Origin: Paenibacillus darwinianus
GTDB taxonomy: Bacteria; Bacillota; Bacilli; Paenibacillales; Paenibacillaceae
Direction of reading: 5' to 3'
Length of the DNA: 64,000 nt
Assembly (NCBI RefSeq): GCF_000598065.1
Contig: NZ_KK082115.1
Location: 44,774 to 108,773, forward strand
Of the stretch, positions 31,641 to 40,607 are shown one piece after another. The translations under genes and the position numbers were made by a program. The notes under the pieces are model-generated. The model was not told the origin of the DNA. It searched no databases and was given only the letters and a program-made list of their open reading frames with translations. Position 1 is the stretch's first letter. The number at the start of each line of letters is the position of its first letter.

Positions 31641-32663
31641 ATGACGGACAGAACCATGAAAGCGCTCGTGATTGAGGAGCCGCGTAAAGCGGTCGTGAAA
31701 CAGATGCCTTACCCGAAGCCAGGACCGAATGAAGTGACCATCAAGGTGAACAGCGTCGGCATTTGCGGCACGGATGTTCATATTTTTGAAGGCGACTTTA
31801 TTTCCGAGTATCCGATCATTCCGGGACATGAGTTTTCCGGCACAATTGCGGAGCTTGGCGAAGGCGTTACAGGCTGGCGGATCGGGGATCCGGTCAGCGC
31901 GGATCCGTCCTTATTCTGCGGCTCTTGCCAATTCTGTCTGACGAACCGCGGCAATCAATGCGAGAATTGGGGAGCGCTCGGCAATACGACCTCCGGCACG
32001 ATGGCCGAGTATGTCGCTGTTCCGGTCAAAAATGTGGTCAAAATGCCTGAAGGAATGTCCTTCTCGCAGGCCGCGTTCATTGAGCCGCTCGCTTGCGTCG
32101 TGCATGGCATGAACCGGCTGCAGGTGAAGGCGGGGGACCGGGTTATATTGTTCGGGGCGGGCGCCATGGGGCAGCAGCTCGTGCAGGCAATCGCCAGATC
32201 GGGCGCCTCGGAGCTGGTCGTTGTCGACGTATCGCAGCAGAAGCTGGACATAGCTTGCAAGTATGGCGCGACGAAAGGGGTTCTGAGCCGGGATCTGGGC
32301 GAGGAGCTGTCCAAGGAGAAATACCCGTACGGCTTCGACATCGTGGTCGATGTCACAGGCATTCCGGCCGTCATCGAGCAGGCGTTCGACTACATGGGAC
32401 CGACGGCGAAGTTTCTGCAGTTCGGTGTGACGTCGGAGAACGCCAAGGTGCAATTGAGTCCTTTCAAGCTGTATAACAAGGACTGGACGATCATCGGCTC
32501 CATGGCCATCAACAATACGTTTATTCCGGCTTACCATTGGCTGAAGGACGGCAGAATCGAAGTCAATCACCTCGTTTCGAAGCAGATTACGCTCGAGGAA
32601 ACGATCGACTTCTTCAATTCTCCCCGGGATCCGAATCACCTGAAAATACAAATCAAAATCTGA
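31641..32663 (+). CDS. Zinc-dependent polyol dehydrogenase (D-arabitol/sorbitol type)
   Basis: A 340-residue medium-chain dehydrogenase. Catalytic zinc site residues are in GICGTDVHIFEGDF and GHEFSG; structural-zinc cysteines lie in FCGSCQFC..NQC; the nucleotide fold is ILFGAGAMGQQLVQA. It starts at ATG 31641 after GGGAGG, 30 bases behind the second permease, as the last gene of the importer operon. It likely oxidises the imported pentitol or hexitol to a ketose with NAD+. With the xylulokinase at 37728, D-arabitol or xylitol to D-xylulose is a coherent route, but that is inference. Confidence 0.87.
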   Translation: MTDRTMKALVIEEPRKAVVKQMPYPKPGPNEVTIKVNSVGICGTDVHIFEGDFISEYPIIPGHEFSGTIAELGEGVTGWRIGDPVSADPSLFCGSCQFCLTNRGNQCENWGALGNTTSGTMAEYVAVPVKNVVKMPEGMSFSQAAFIEPLACVVHGMNRLQVKAGDRVILFGAGAMGQQLVQAIARSGASELVVVDVSQQKLDIACKYGATKGVLSRDLGEELSKEKYPYGFDIVVDVTGIPAVIEQAFDYMGPTAKFLQFGVTSENAKVQLSPFKLYNKDWTIIGSMAINNTFIPAYHWLKDGRIEVNHLVSKQITLEETIDFFNSPRDPNHLKIQIKI

Positions 32664-32693
32664 CCGGACTTTCTCGGGCAGGACGAAAACATG

Positions 32694-32735
32694 CAGAACG
32701 GTCAGTTTAGGCAGGCAGCCTGACTGACCGTTCTG
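32694..32735. terminator. Bidirectional hairpin between convergent genes
   Basis: Thirteen-bp perfect stem CAGAACGGTCAGT / ACTGACCGTTCTG with a small inner GGC/GCC pairing. It separates the plus-strand dehydrogenase from the minus-strand lipoprotein gene; T-runs are weak on both sides. Confidence 0.65.
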
Positions 32736-32779
32736 GCATTTGACGGCCGTACCCCGAGGCGGTGCGCCGGCTGCCCCGT

Positions 32780-34153
32780 TTATCCCGATTGGTCCAGCAT
32801 GGTATCGATTTTCGGTTTTAATTCATCCAAGCCCTCCCGGGCGCTCGAATACTCTCCGTTGACGATTTTTCTTAACGTTCTGGCCCATTCGTTCGCCGTA
32901 TCGAAAAAGGCAGGCTGAGGGGTGAACAAGACTGCGGCGTTCTTCAAATGCGAATCCAGCGTTTGCGCAAAACCGTCCGCCCGGCCGATCAGCTTCAGAT
33001 AGTCCTTGTCCTGCAATACCGATTTGCGCGCCGGATGAACGACGTTGGCATTCATCGCGGCCCATTGAATAAATGGTTTCGAGCTGAAGTATTGCATGAA
33101 CAGCCAGGAGGCCTTCTTGTTGTTGGACGCATTGTTCATGCCGAGCCCCCAGGCCCAAAGATTCGATGTGACCGGTTGGTTCAGATCGGACAGCGGAGCC
33201 GGGGTCCAGGCGATATTCCCCGCTTCCTTGGAGTAGCCTTCGACATTCTGGATATACGAGTTAATGTCCGCATCGAAAAGCATGGCGACTTTGCCGGAGC
33301 CCAGGGCGGCGCCCGCCTCGTTCCATGGATTCTGCTGCCAGGAGCTTGCGGAGGTGCATTTGTGGACGAGGTCTACCCATAGCTCGGTGGCCCGGACAGC
33401 CTCGTCCGAGTTGACGGCTGAGCGCAGCTTGCCGTTCTCCGACACTAGGTCTTTGGCGCCGAAGTTTATATAAGTCGTAATGAAAGAAGTCGATAGGCTC
33501 GTCCATTTATCGGAGATCCGCAGCGACAGCCCGTCGATGCCGCTGCCGCTGAGCGCTTCGCACCCGTTCATCAGCTCGGACAGCGTTGAAGGCGGCTTTA
33601 GCGCATACTGCTCGAAAATCCGTTTGTTGTAGGCGAGGGAGTTAAGCTCGAAGCCGATCGGGACTGCCCATTGATAGCCGGTTCCGACCGGATCGCCGGG
33701 CGTCAGATTCCATTTCATCGAATCGAAGACCTTCGGCTGGAAATCCCGGAAGTCATAACCGGGTATGAGCAGGGCGGGATCGGCCAGCATCTCGTCCAGA
33801 CTCTGCATCAGCCGCTTCGAGGCATGCTCCCAAATATAATACGTTCCGGTCATAAACACATCCGGAGTGCCCCGGCGATCGTTGAGCGCCAGATCCAATT
33901 TGTCGATATAATAGTCTTCCGGCGTTATGATATAATTTACTTGGATACCGGTCAAACTCTCGAAATCCCGAAGTTTCTGCACGATTGCCGCCGAATACGG
34001 GTGCTGATTGAGCATGACGTTGATCCGTTGGCCTTCGAAGGCTCGCCAATTGTATTCAGGCTCCGGCTGCGGCCGCGGCTGGCATCCCGCAATAAAAACG
34101 AGTAAACATAAACTGGCGAAAACCGAGAATCTGAGGAAACCTGAGCCGAGCAC
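32780..34153 (-). CDS. Extracellular solute-binding lipoprotein, putative sugar sensor partner
   Basis: A 457-residue SBP_bac_1 protein with a lipoprotein signal (FASLCLLVFIAGCQPRP; Cys about residue 23) and a proline-rich linker. The fold follows NYIITPEDYYIDKLDLALND, then DVFMTGTYYIWEHASKRLM and WAWGLGMNNASNNKKASWLF. I set the start at GTG 34153, about ten bases after GGGAGG; a longer frame to 34252 lacks a ribosome site and would bury the lipoprotein signal. It is divergent from a response regulator and sensor kinase and has no permeases of its own on this strand. It may feed the 29863/30795 permeases or present sugar to the kinase. A cre-like site lies just upstream. Confidence 0.85.
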   Translation of the reverse strand: MLGSGFLRFSVFASLCLLVFIAGCQPRPQPEPEYNWRAFEGQRINVMLNQHPYSAAIVQKLRDFESLTGIQVNYIITPEDYYIDKLDLALNDRRGTPDVFMTGTYYIWEHASKRLMQSLDEMLADPALLIPGYDFRDFQPKVFDSMKWNLTPGDPVGTGYQWAVPIGFELNSLAYNKRIFEQYALKPPSTLSELMNGCEALSGSGIDGLSLRISDKWTSLSTSFITTYINFGAKDLVSENGKLRSAVNSDEAVRATELWVDLVHKCTSASSWQQNPWNEAGAALGSGKVAMLFDADINSYIQNVEGYSKEAGNIAWTPAPLSDLNQPVTSNLWAWGLGMNNASNNKKASWLFMQYFSSKPFIQWAAMNANVVHPARKSVLQDKDYLKLIGRADGFAQTLDSHLKNAAVLFTPQPAFFDTANEWARTLRKIVNGEYSSAREGLDELKPKIDTMLDQSG

Positions 34154-34176
34154 CAAACACAAACCTCCCAAAAAAG

Positions 34177-34207
34177 AGAAATCGCTTCCACGAATCATTT
34201 CATTATA
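34177..34207 (-). promoter_or_regulatory. Candidate promoter -10 and cre box for the minus-strand lipoprotein
   Basis: On the minus strand TATAAT (34202-34207) is followed by TGGAAGCGATTTCT (34177-34190), which fits the CcpA consensus at 12 of 14 positions. A cre just downstream of the promoter is the usual repressing arrangement. No good -35 box is seen. Confidence 0.5.
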
Positions 34208-34269
34208 ACGCACTAGGTTTATTATATATAATATTTCATTTCTCGGCACCATTGGAGGTAACTTTAACG

Positions 34270-35811
34270 ATGAAAGTGTTAATCGTCGACGATGAATTTC
34301 TCGTTCGAATGGGGCTGAAATCGATTATCCCCTGGGAAGAAAAAGGGTTCACCTTGCTGGGCGACGCCAAAAACGGCGCCGAAGCGATTGACATGTTTAA
34401 CGAGACGCAGCCTGATATTCTGTTGACCGACATCTCGATGCCGTTCATGGACGGGCTGGAGCTGATCCGTATTCTAAAAGGGAAGAGCCCATCGTTAAAA
34501 GTCATCATTCTATCCAACTACGACGATTTCAAATATGCGCAAAAGGGCATTCAGCTAGGGGTCAATGAATACATCCTGAAGCATGAAATTTCGCCGGAAA
34601 AGATTTTGGCGGCGCTTGAAAGTGTTACCGGGCCTGCCGGCGGCAGTGAATTCCCGGCCGCCGCGGCCGGCAGGAAAGACTATAGCACGCAGCTGTATCA
34701 CCTGATGGTTAAGGATAATCTTTCCGAACAGGAAAAGGAAGACGTTCTTAATACCTTGAAAAAAGATTTACAAGGCAGCTATTTTACGGTGATCTCCATG
34801 CTTCTGCAATTCAGCGGAACGGAAGCGGATTCACGTGATCTGACGAGAGAAGAAACCATTGAGAAGTTGGCGCTGGAAACGCTGAAGGGCAAGGATTTCC
34901 AGGTTTTTTCCCTCCTGCGAAAAAATGAAGTCCTATTTATTGTGAACACCTCCGAAGCCGGCGGGATAAACGAAAGAATCAAAAAGATGATGCACACCGT
35001 CAAAAATAATACGAAGCAGTTTCTGAACCGGAACCTGTTTATCGGAATCAGCTCAGCCGGCGGCGGTCTCGAGGAGCTGCGCATGCTGTATGAGCAGTCC
35101 AAAACGGCACGGGAACAGAGCTTTTTCTCCAATGATATCATGGTCTGCTCCGAGGAACGGGTCATGGAGCAGGACAACGGCGCGCTCCCGCGCCTCGACA
35201 TGGAGCAGCTGAATAAATTGGTCAAATTGAAGGACACCGGCCGTGTCGAGAAGTTTCTGCTGGATGTGTTCGACATCCTCTACAACCTGCAGAGTGTAGC
35301 CGCCGTGCAGAACATATTCCAACGTTTGATCAAGGATAATGCGGAGCTGTTCGCCGCGAACAACCTTATTCTGAACCAGCAATCTTTCGGCGATTTTTCT
35401 GGCTTTGAGGATGTCCGGCAATATGTCATCGACGTATACAAAAAAAATTGCCTGCATAACGAGCGCAACATTCATTCCGTCCATATTACGAAGAGCATTC
35501 ATTACCTGAAAAAAAACTATAGCGACAATATATCGCTGTCTCAGCTGGCCGATTATCTGCAAATTAACAAAAGCTATTTGAGCCTGCTGTTCAAGCAGGA
35601 AATCGGCGTGAATTTCACCAATTACCTGAACAACATCCGCATCGAGAAAGCGAAGGAGCTGCTGCTCCATTCCAATTACAAGGCCTATGAGATCGCCAAG
35701 CAGATCGGCTTCGACAATCCGTATTATTTCAGCAAGGTGTTCAAGGAAACGACGGGCATGAACTGTCAGGAGTTCAAAAGGACATCCGCATCGCTCGGCC
35801 ATGACAGATAA
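34270..35811 (+). CDS. AraC-type two-component response regulator (YesN family)
   Basis: A 513-residue regulator. The receiver domain (1-120) has the acidic pair in VLIVDDE, phosphoacceptor Asp54 in LLTDISMP, and Lys near 104 in EYILKHE. A long middle region of unknown fold follows, and the C-terminal AraC DNA-binding domain (about 405-505) has two helix-turn-helix units: ISLSQLADYLQINKSYLSLL and YEIAKQIGFDNPYYFSKVFK. ATG 34270 is chosen with GGAGGT ten bases upstream. It is paired with the kinase 30 bases downstream and probably activates the adjacent polyol genes. Confidence 0.93.
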   Translation: MKVLIVDDEFLVRMGLKSIIPWEEKGFTLLGDAKNGAEAIDMFNETQPDILLTDISMPFMDGLELIRILKGKSPSLKVIILSNYDDFKYAQKGIQLGVNEYILKHEISPEKILAALESVTGPAGGSEFPAAAAGRKDYSTQLYHLMVKDNLSEQEKEDVLNTLKKDLQGSYFTVISMLLQFSGTEADSRDLTREETIEKLALETLKGKDFQVFSLLRKNEVLFIVNTSEAGGINERIKKMMHTVKNNTKQFLNRNLFIGISSAGGGLEELRMLYEQSKTAREQSFFSNDIMVCSEERVMEQDNGALPRLDMEQLNKLVKLKDTGRVEKFLLDVFDILYNLQSVAAVQNIFQRLIKDNAELFAANNLILNQQSFGDFSGFEDVRQYVIDVYKKNCLHNERNIHSVHITKSIHYLKKNYSDNISLSQLADYLQINKSYLSLLFKQEIGVNFTNYLNNIRIEKAKELLLHSNYKAYEIAKQIGFDNPYYFSKVFKETTGMNCQEFKRTSASLGHDR

Positions 35812-35840
35812 GCGATCAACCTACAAAAGCAGGTGTTAGC

Positions 35841-37583
35841 TTGATACAGAAACGAATCTTTCTCTTTATCTCTTCCCTGGTTGTGCTCCTGCTGATTTCG
35901 ATCAGCATCATTGTTTATGTTTATTTTTTTCAAACGATGAGAGAGAAGGAGATCGACAGCGCGGTCCGTTATTCCAACGGCACGAAGCAAAGCGTTGAGC
36001 TCATACTCAGCTTTATGAATAACACGGTCAATTCCATAAGCAAAAACAGCACCGTGATCAAAGAACTGAGCGGCGAGTTTTACAGCAGCGAGGAGGAGGC
36101 GCAGAACTCGCGGACGATTGTACATTCGCTCCTGAGCAATCTCGTTTCGATCCACGAATATATCCGCAAAATCGAAATCATCGGTAACCGAGCGGAGGGC
36201 AAATATTACAGCACGATCACCGGAGAGGTCGAGGGGCGCATTGCGGAGCGCAATGCGGAGATCGACGAGAAGCTGAAGGGCTGCTATAAGGATGCAGGGG
36301 ACACCTATTATTTTTTGTGCGTGAGCGGCAACGTTATCTCGTTCGTCGTCCCCATTTTTCAGCCGCAATCGGGCTATCGGATCGGATTTCTGGTGATCGA
36401 TATCAACCGGTCGTATCTGGAGGAGATCGTCGCGACGACGACGGGCGGCGCCGATGAGAAGGTGCTGATCGTCACGGCGCAGGACGAGACCATCCTCAGC
36501 TACCCGTACACCGCCAATTTAAGCGGCATCACCGAGCAGTATCCGCAGCTGTTGAACCTGGAGCAGACGCAGATCAACGGGAAGATTTTCGGCAAGGAAA
36601 GCATTATCGTCTCCGATTCCATCAGCTACAGTAATTGGAGAATCGTGCGCATGATCGATACGGCCAAAATCAACGAGTCGATGAACCAGTTGGGACAAAT
36701 CGGGCTGCTCGCGCTGCTGCTCTCTCTGATCATCTCGTCCGTGGCATCCTACCGCCTGTCGATCTACTTTACCAAACCGATTATCGAGCTGAACAGAAAG
36801 ATTAAGCAATTCGAGAAGGGCAACATGGAAACCAGAATCGATATTATCCGCAGCGATGAATTGGGCCAATTAAGCAACTCCTTCAACAAAATGGTCGTCA
36901 AGCTGGATACGTTGCTGAAAAGAACGATCGAGGAGGAGCAAAAGAAAAGCGAGATGGAGTTCGAGCTGCTGCAATCGCAGATCAATCCCCACTTTCTGTA
37001 CAATACGCTGGATTCGATCAGATGGCTTGCGGTCATTCAAAACGTTGAAAATATCGGCCATATGACGACATCGCTGATCCAGCTGCTGAAATACAGCATT
37101 TCGCACAAGGGCCGCATGGTGACCCTGTCGGAAGAAATCAGCATGATCAAAAATTATATAACGATCCAGAAATACCGGTACGGCGATATTTTTGAGGTGG
37201 AGTTCGACATCGAGGATGAGGCCAGGGACTGCCGTGCCTTGAATCTGATCCTGCAGCCGCTGGTGGAGAATGCGATCTATCACGGGATGGAGTCCAGGGA
37301 AGAAGGCGGCGTCATCCGAATAGAGGCGTATATCCGCGACGGCGAGCATCTGGAGATCAGCGTCGTCGACAACGGTTTGGGAATGGACGAGAATGAATGG
37401 CGGAGCGGAGCGGGCGTTACGAAAAAAATGCATACCGGAATCGGCCTTAAAAACGTCGAGGAACGGATCAAGCTGTATTTTGGCGAGCAATACGGCTTAA
37501 CCATCAGCAGCAGCATCGGTGAAGGCACCAAAATGACGATTGTGCTCCCCAGGCTTTACGAGGACAGCGCTGCCGCCAACTGA
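35841..37583 (+). CDS. Sensor histidine kinase (YesM family)
   Basis: A 580-residue membrane sensor. There is one helix at residues 5-30, an extracellular sensing domain to about 285, a second helix (LLALLLSLIISSVASY), and a HAMP domain (KPIIELNRKIKQFEKG). The His_kinase domain has the phospho-site in QSQINPHFLYNTLD (His near 382), and the HATPase domain has ILQPLVENAIYHG and VVDNGLGMDENE. The start is TTG 35841 after AGGTG. It pairs with the regulator just upstream. The signal is probably a polyol or sugar, possibly via the lipoprotein at 32780. Confidence 0.93.
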   Translation: MIQKRIFLFISSLVVLLLISISIIVYVYFFQTMREKEIDSAVRYSNGTKQSVELILSFMNNTVNSISKNSTVIKELSGEFYSSEEEAQNSRTIVHSLLSNLVSIHEYIRKIEIIGNRAEGKYYSTITGEVEGRIAERNAEIDEKLKGCYKDAGDTYYFLCVSGNVISFVVPIFQPQSGYRIGFLVIDINRSYLEEIVATTTGGADEKVLIVTAQDETILSYPYTANLSGITEQYPQLLNLEQTQINGKIFGKESIIVSDSISYSNWRIVRMIDTAKINESMNQLGQIGLLALLLSLIISSVASYRLSIYFTKPIIELNRKIKQFEKGNMETRIDIIRSDELGQLSNSFNKMVVKLDTLLKRTIEEEQKKSEMEFELLQSQINPHFLYNTLDSIRWLAVIQNVENIGHMTTSLIQLLKYSISHKGRMVTLSEEISMIKNYITIQKYRYGDIFEVEFDIEDEARDCRALNLILQPLVENAIYHGMESREEGGVIRIEAYIRDGEHLEISVVDNGLGMDENEWRSGAGVTKKMHTGIGLKNVEERIKLYFGEQYGLTISSSIGEGTKMTIVLPRLYEDSAAAN

Positions 37584-37692
37584 ACCGCCGCCGCGAGCCT
37601 GTTAAAAGAGTGTAAAAAGAAAGCTTAAAAAACTTAAAGATAATGCATTTCTATTGCGCAAATCTCTCGATACAATTGAGGAAGAACAGTAA

Positions 37693-37706
37693 TGTAAGCG
37701 GTTAAA
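37693..37706 (+). promoter_or_regulatory. Catabolite-responsive element before xylulokinase
   Basis: TGTAAGCGGTTAAA matches the CcpA consensus TGWAANCGNTNWCA at 13 of 14 positions, 21 bases before the xylulokinase start. A weak -10 like TACAAT lies just upstream near 37670; no convincing -35 was found. Confidence 0.7.
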
Positions 37707-37727
37707 TGGGCAGGGGGAGCATCCGAG

Positions 37728-39227
37728 TTGAGCTTATTGATGGGGATTGACCTGGGGACCTCAAGCGTAAAAGCGCTGCTGATGGATGTGCACGGCAAGA
37801 CGTACGGCATCGCGCAGCAGCATTATGATATCGACGTTCCCCGTAAGGATTGGGCGGAACAGTCGCCAGAAAGGTGGTGGACCGCCACTGCCGATACGAT
37901 CCGCAAGCTGTTCGCCGAAACGGGCGCCAATCCGAATCGTGTAACCGGTTTAGGCTTGTCCGGCCAAATGCACGGACTTGTGACGCTGGATGCGCAAGGA
38001 ACGCCGGTCAGGCCCGCTATCATCTGGTCGGATCAAAGATCCAAAAAGCAGGTTGCCCGCATCAACGATATGCTGGAGCGGATGAACCTGACCGGGGAAA
38101 CGATGAACAAGGCGTCGACGGGTTTTGCGCTTTCGTCCCTGCTGTGGATCAAAGAGAATGAACCGGAGCATTACGCGGCGATTCGCAGCATCGTTCTGCC
38201 GAAGGATTACATCCGCTACAAACTGACAGGACGCATCGCTTGCGAGGCTACGGACGCTTCAAGCTCGCTTGCTTTCAACACACGCGGCAGGCAATGGTTG
38301 TATCCGCTGATCGAAGCGCTGGGCATCGCGGCCGCTTTGTTCCCCGAATGCCGGGAGCCGTTCGAGATCGCGGGCGAAATAACGGCGGATGCGGCATGGG
38401 AAACCGGGCTGCGCACCGGGACATCCGTCGTTTACGGCGGCGCCGACCAATGCATGCAGGCGGTCGGCAACGGGGTCGTTGAACCCGGCCGGATCATTTC
38501 GAATATCGGTACAGGGGGCCAGGTCGCCGCAATGGTGGCCGATCCGGTTTACGATCCGCAGTGGAGGATGAATTCGTTCTGCCATATTCACCCGGGCTCA
38601 TGGGCGATTCAGGGCTCCAACCTCAACAGCGGCCTTGCGTTGAAATGGCTGAAGGATAATGTGCTGCAGGCGGCGGATTTTAACGGCTTAATGGAGATGT
38701 GCGCCCAGGTGGAGGCGGGAAGCGAGGGCGTGCTTTTTCTGCCGTATTTGATCGGCGAACGGACGCCTCATATGGATGCCGATGCCAGAGCCGGCTTCCT
38801 CGGCATGACCTTGAGACACCGGACGGAGCATTTGGTGAAAGCGGTTCTGGAGGGCGTCGTCTACGCCCTTCGGGACTCGCTGGAACTGATGGAGGAGCAG
38901 GGTATCCGGGCAGGGCAAGTGATCGCCTCGGGCGGCGGCGCAAAGCACCGCTTATGGCTGCAATGCCAGGCGGATATTTTCGGCAAGCCGGTTTATACGA
39001 CCAAGGTGCAGGAGGAAGCATGCGTCGGCGCGGCCATCGTGGCAGGAACCGGAGTCGGCGAATATCGGTCCGTACGCGAAGGATGCGGGCAGGTTGTTGC
39101 GCTCGACGAACGGTATTACGAGCCTGATCCGCGCAATCAAGAGCTGTACGACCATTACCACGGACTGTTCAAACAGATTTATTTGAGAAACAGGGAGCTT
39201 TTTAAAAACTGGACAGTGAATGCTTAG
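37728..39227 (+). CDS. xylB: Xylulokinase
   Basis: A 499-residue FGGY kinase that makes D-xylulose-5-phosphate. XylB hallmarks are MGIDLGTSSVKALLMD at the N-terminus, GLGLSGQMHGLVTLD (near 76-90), PAIIWSDQR, the catalytic Asp in VYGGADQCMQAVGNGV and the late ASGGGAKHRLWLQCQADIFG. The start is TTG 37728, 11 bases after GGGGG. It sits downstream of the sensor kinase and before a polyol dehydrogenase, under a cre box. It is the natural sink for xylulose produced by the dehydrogenases at 31641 and 39290. Confidence 0.93.
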   Translation: MSLLMGIDLGTSSVKALLMDVHGKTYGIAQQHYDIDVPRKDWAEQSPERWWTATADTIRKLFAETGANPNRVTGLGLSGQMHGLVTLDAQGTPVRPAIIWSDQRSKKQVARINDMLERMNLTGETMNKASTGFALSSLLWIKENEPEHYAAIRSIVLPKDYIRYKLTGRIACEATDASSSLAFNTRGRQWLYPLIEALGIAAALFPECREPFEIAGEITADAAWETGLRTGTSVVYGGADQCMQAVGNGVVEPGRIISNIGTGGQVAAMVADPVYDPQWRMNSFCHIHPGSWAIQGSNLNSGLALKWLKDNVLQAADFNGLMEMCAQVEAGSEGVLFLPYLIGERTPHMDADARAGFLGMTLRHRTEHLVKAVLEGVVYALRDSLELMEEQGIRAGQVIASGGGAKHRLWLQCQADIFGKPVYTTKVQEEACVGAAIVAGTGVGEYRSVREGCGQVVALDERYYEPDPRNQELYDHYHGLFKQIYLRNRELFKNWTVNA

Positions 39228-39289
39228 GCCGTTTCCATGATAGACAAGATCGATCGCCAATCTCATAAAAAGAAGGGAATTGAAAAACT

Positions 39290-40360
39290 ATGTCTACGAA
39301 CCAGCCGACTCAAACGATGAAAGCCGCCATCATGCACAGCACCCGTGAAATTCGGATCGAGGAGCTGCCTGTTCCGCAAATCGGCCCCGACGAGGTATTG
39401 ATTAAGGTCATAGCGGTCGGGATTTGCGGCTCCGATCTGCATTATTATTCGCATGGCAGAATCGGCAAATATGTGGTCGACAAGCCATTCATTCTCGGGC
39501 ACGAGTGCGCGGGAGACGTTGCGGCGGTCGGCGCCGATGTCAGGCGTTTCGCTGTTGGCGACCGGGTGGCGGTGGAGCCCGGCGTTACCTGCGGGCGCTG
39601 CGCCGCATGCAAGGAAGGCCGGTACAATCTTTGTCCGGACGTCGAATTTCTCGCCACCCCGCCGTTTGACGGCGCGTTCGTGCAATATATCAAAATCCGC
39701 GAGGATTTCGTGTTTCCGATTCCGGACAGCCTGTCCTACGAGGAGGCTGCGCTTGTTGAGCCGTTCTCGGTCGGCATCCATGCCGCGGTGCGGACGAAGC
39801 TGCAACCCGGCTCGACGGTAGCGATCATGGGGATGGGGCCTGTCGGCTTGATGGCCGTCGCCGCCGCCAAAGCGTACGGCGCCTCCACCATTATCGCAAC
39901 CGATCTCGAACCGCTGCGGCTCGAGGCGGCCAGGCAGATGGGCGCCACCCACATCATTAACGTGCGCGAACAGGACCCGAACGAGGCAATCAGGACATTC
40001 ACGAACGGTCGCGGAGTCGACGCCGCCTGGGAAACGGCGGGCAGCCCGAAGGCGCTGCAGTCCGCGCTCGGCTCGCTGCGGCGGGGCGGAAAGCTCGCCG
40101 TCGTCGGGCTGCCGGCGCAGGATGAAACCCCGCTGAACGTGCCGCTAATCGCCGATAACGAAGTCGATATATACGGTATTTTCCGGTATGCCAATACGTA
40201 TCCGAAGGGTATCGAGTTCCTGGCCTCCGGCATCGTCGATGCCAGCCGGCTCGTGACCGACAAGTTTGCGCTCGAACAGACCCAGGAAGCGATGGAGCGG
40301 GCGCTTAACCAGAAGAGCGAGTGTCTGAAAATCGTCGTCTATCCCAATGGTTTGATCTGA
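39290..40360 (+). CDS. Zinc-dependent polyol dehydrogenase (sorbitol/xylitol type)
   Basis: A 356-residue medium-chain dehydrogenase close to GutB/sorbitol dehydrogenase. The pattern GICGSDLHYYSHGRIGKYVV and the LGHECAGDV segment hold the catalytic zinc. Structural-zinc cysteines are in CGRCAACKEGRYNLC, and FLATPPFDGAFVQY is a sorbitol-dehydrogenase mark. The nucleotide fold is AIMGMGPVGLMAVAAAK. It starts at ATG 39290, 62 bases after xylB, with AAGAAGGGA upstream, and ends at a strong terminator. It oxidises a polyol at C2; xylitol to D-xylulose fits its partner gene. Confidence 0.88.
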   Translation: MSTNQPTQTMKAAIMHSTREIRIEELPVPQIGPDEVLIKVIAVGICGSDLHYYSHGRIGKYVVDKPFILGHECAGDVAAVGADVRRFAVGDRVAVEPGVTCGRCAACKEGRYNLCPDVEFLATPPFDGAFVQYIKIREDFVFPIPDSLSYEEAALVEPFSVGIHAAVRTKLQPGSTVAIMGMGPVGLMAVAAAKAYGASTIIATDLEPLRLEAARQMGATHIINVREQDPNEAIRTFTNGRGVDAAWETAGSPKALQSALGSLRRGGKLAVVGLPAQDETPLNVPLIADNEVDIYGIFRYANTYPKGIEFLASGIVDASRLVTDKFALEQTQEAMERALNQKSECLKIVVYPNGLI

Positions 40361-40420
40361 AACGAAACGCCGGGCCCGCCAGTGGGCTGTTCCATAAGAG
40401 CACAATTGAAGTCAAATGAT

Positions 40421-40470
40421 AAAACCTCCAAAACCACGCTGGAAAGCGGTTTCGGAGGTTTTTCTTTTTG
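40421..40470 (+). terminator. Terminator after the polyol dehydrogenase
   Basis: AAAACCTCC-A-AAACC pairs with GGTTT-C-GGAGGTTTT and runs into TTTCTTTTT. Confidence 0.85.
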
Positions 40471-40607
40471 GGGAAGCGAGACTGCCGTTCTGTCGTGAAT
40501 CGGCCGCTTATTCCGGTCATCTTTGGCCAGTGCCGCCGAATAAGATAAATGAACCCGATTTCCGCCGGTCTCATGGGATTGCCGGAACATCCAGAGGAGG
40601 GCTAGGC

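Noticed and set aside
33950-34252. Longer N-terminal version of the minus-strand lipoprotein starting at 34252
   Set aside because: It would place about 33 extra residues before the lipoprotein signal and lacks a ribosome site; GTG 34153 with GGGAGG fits better.
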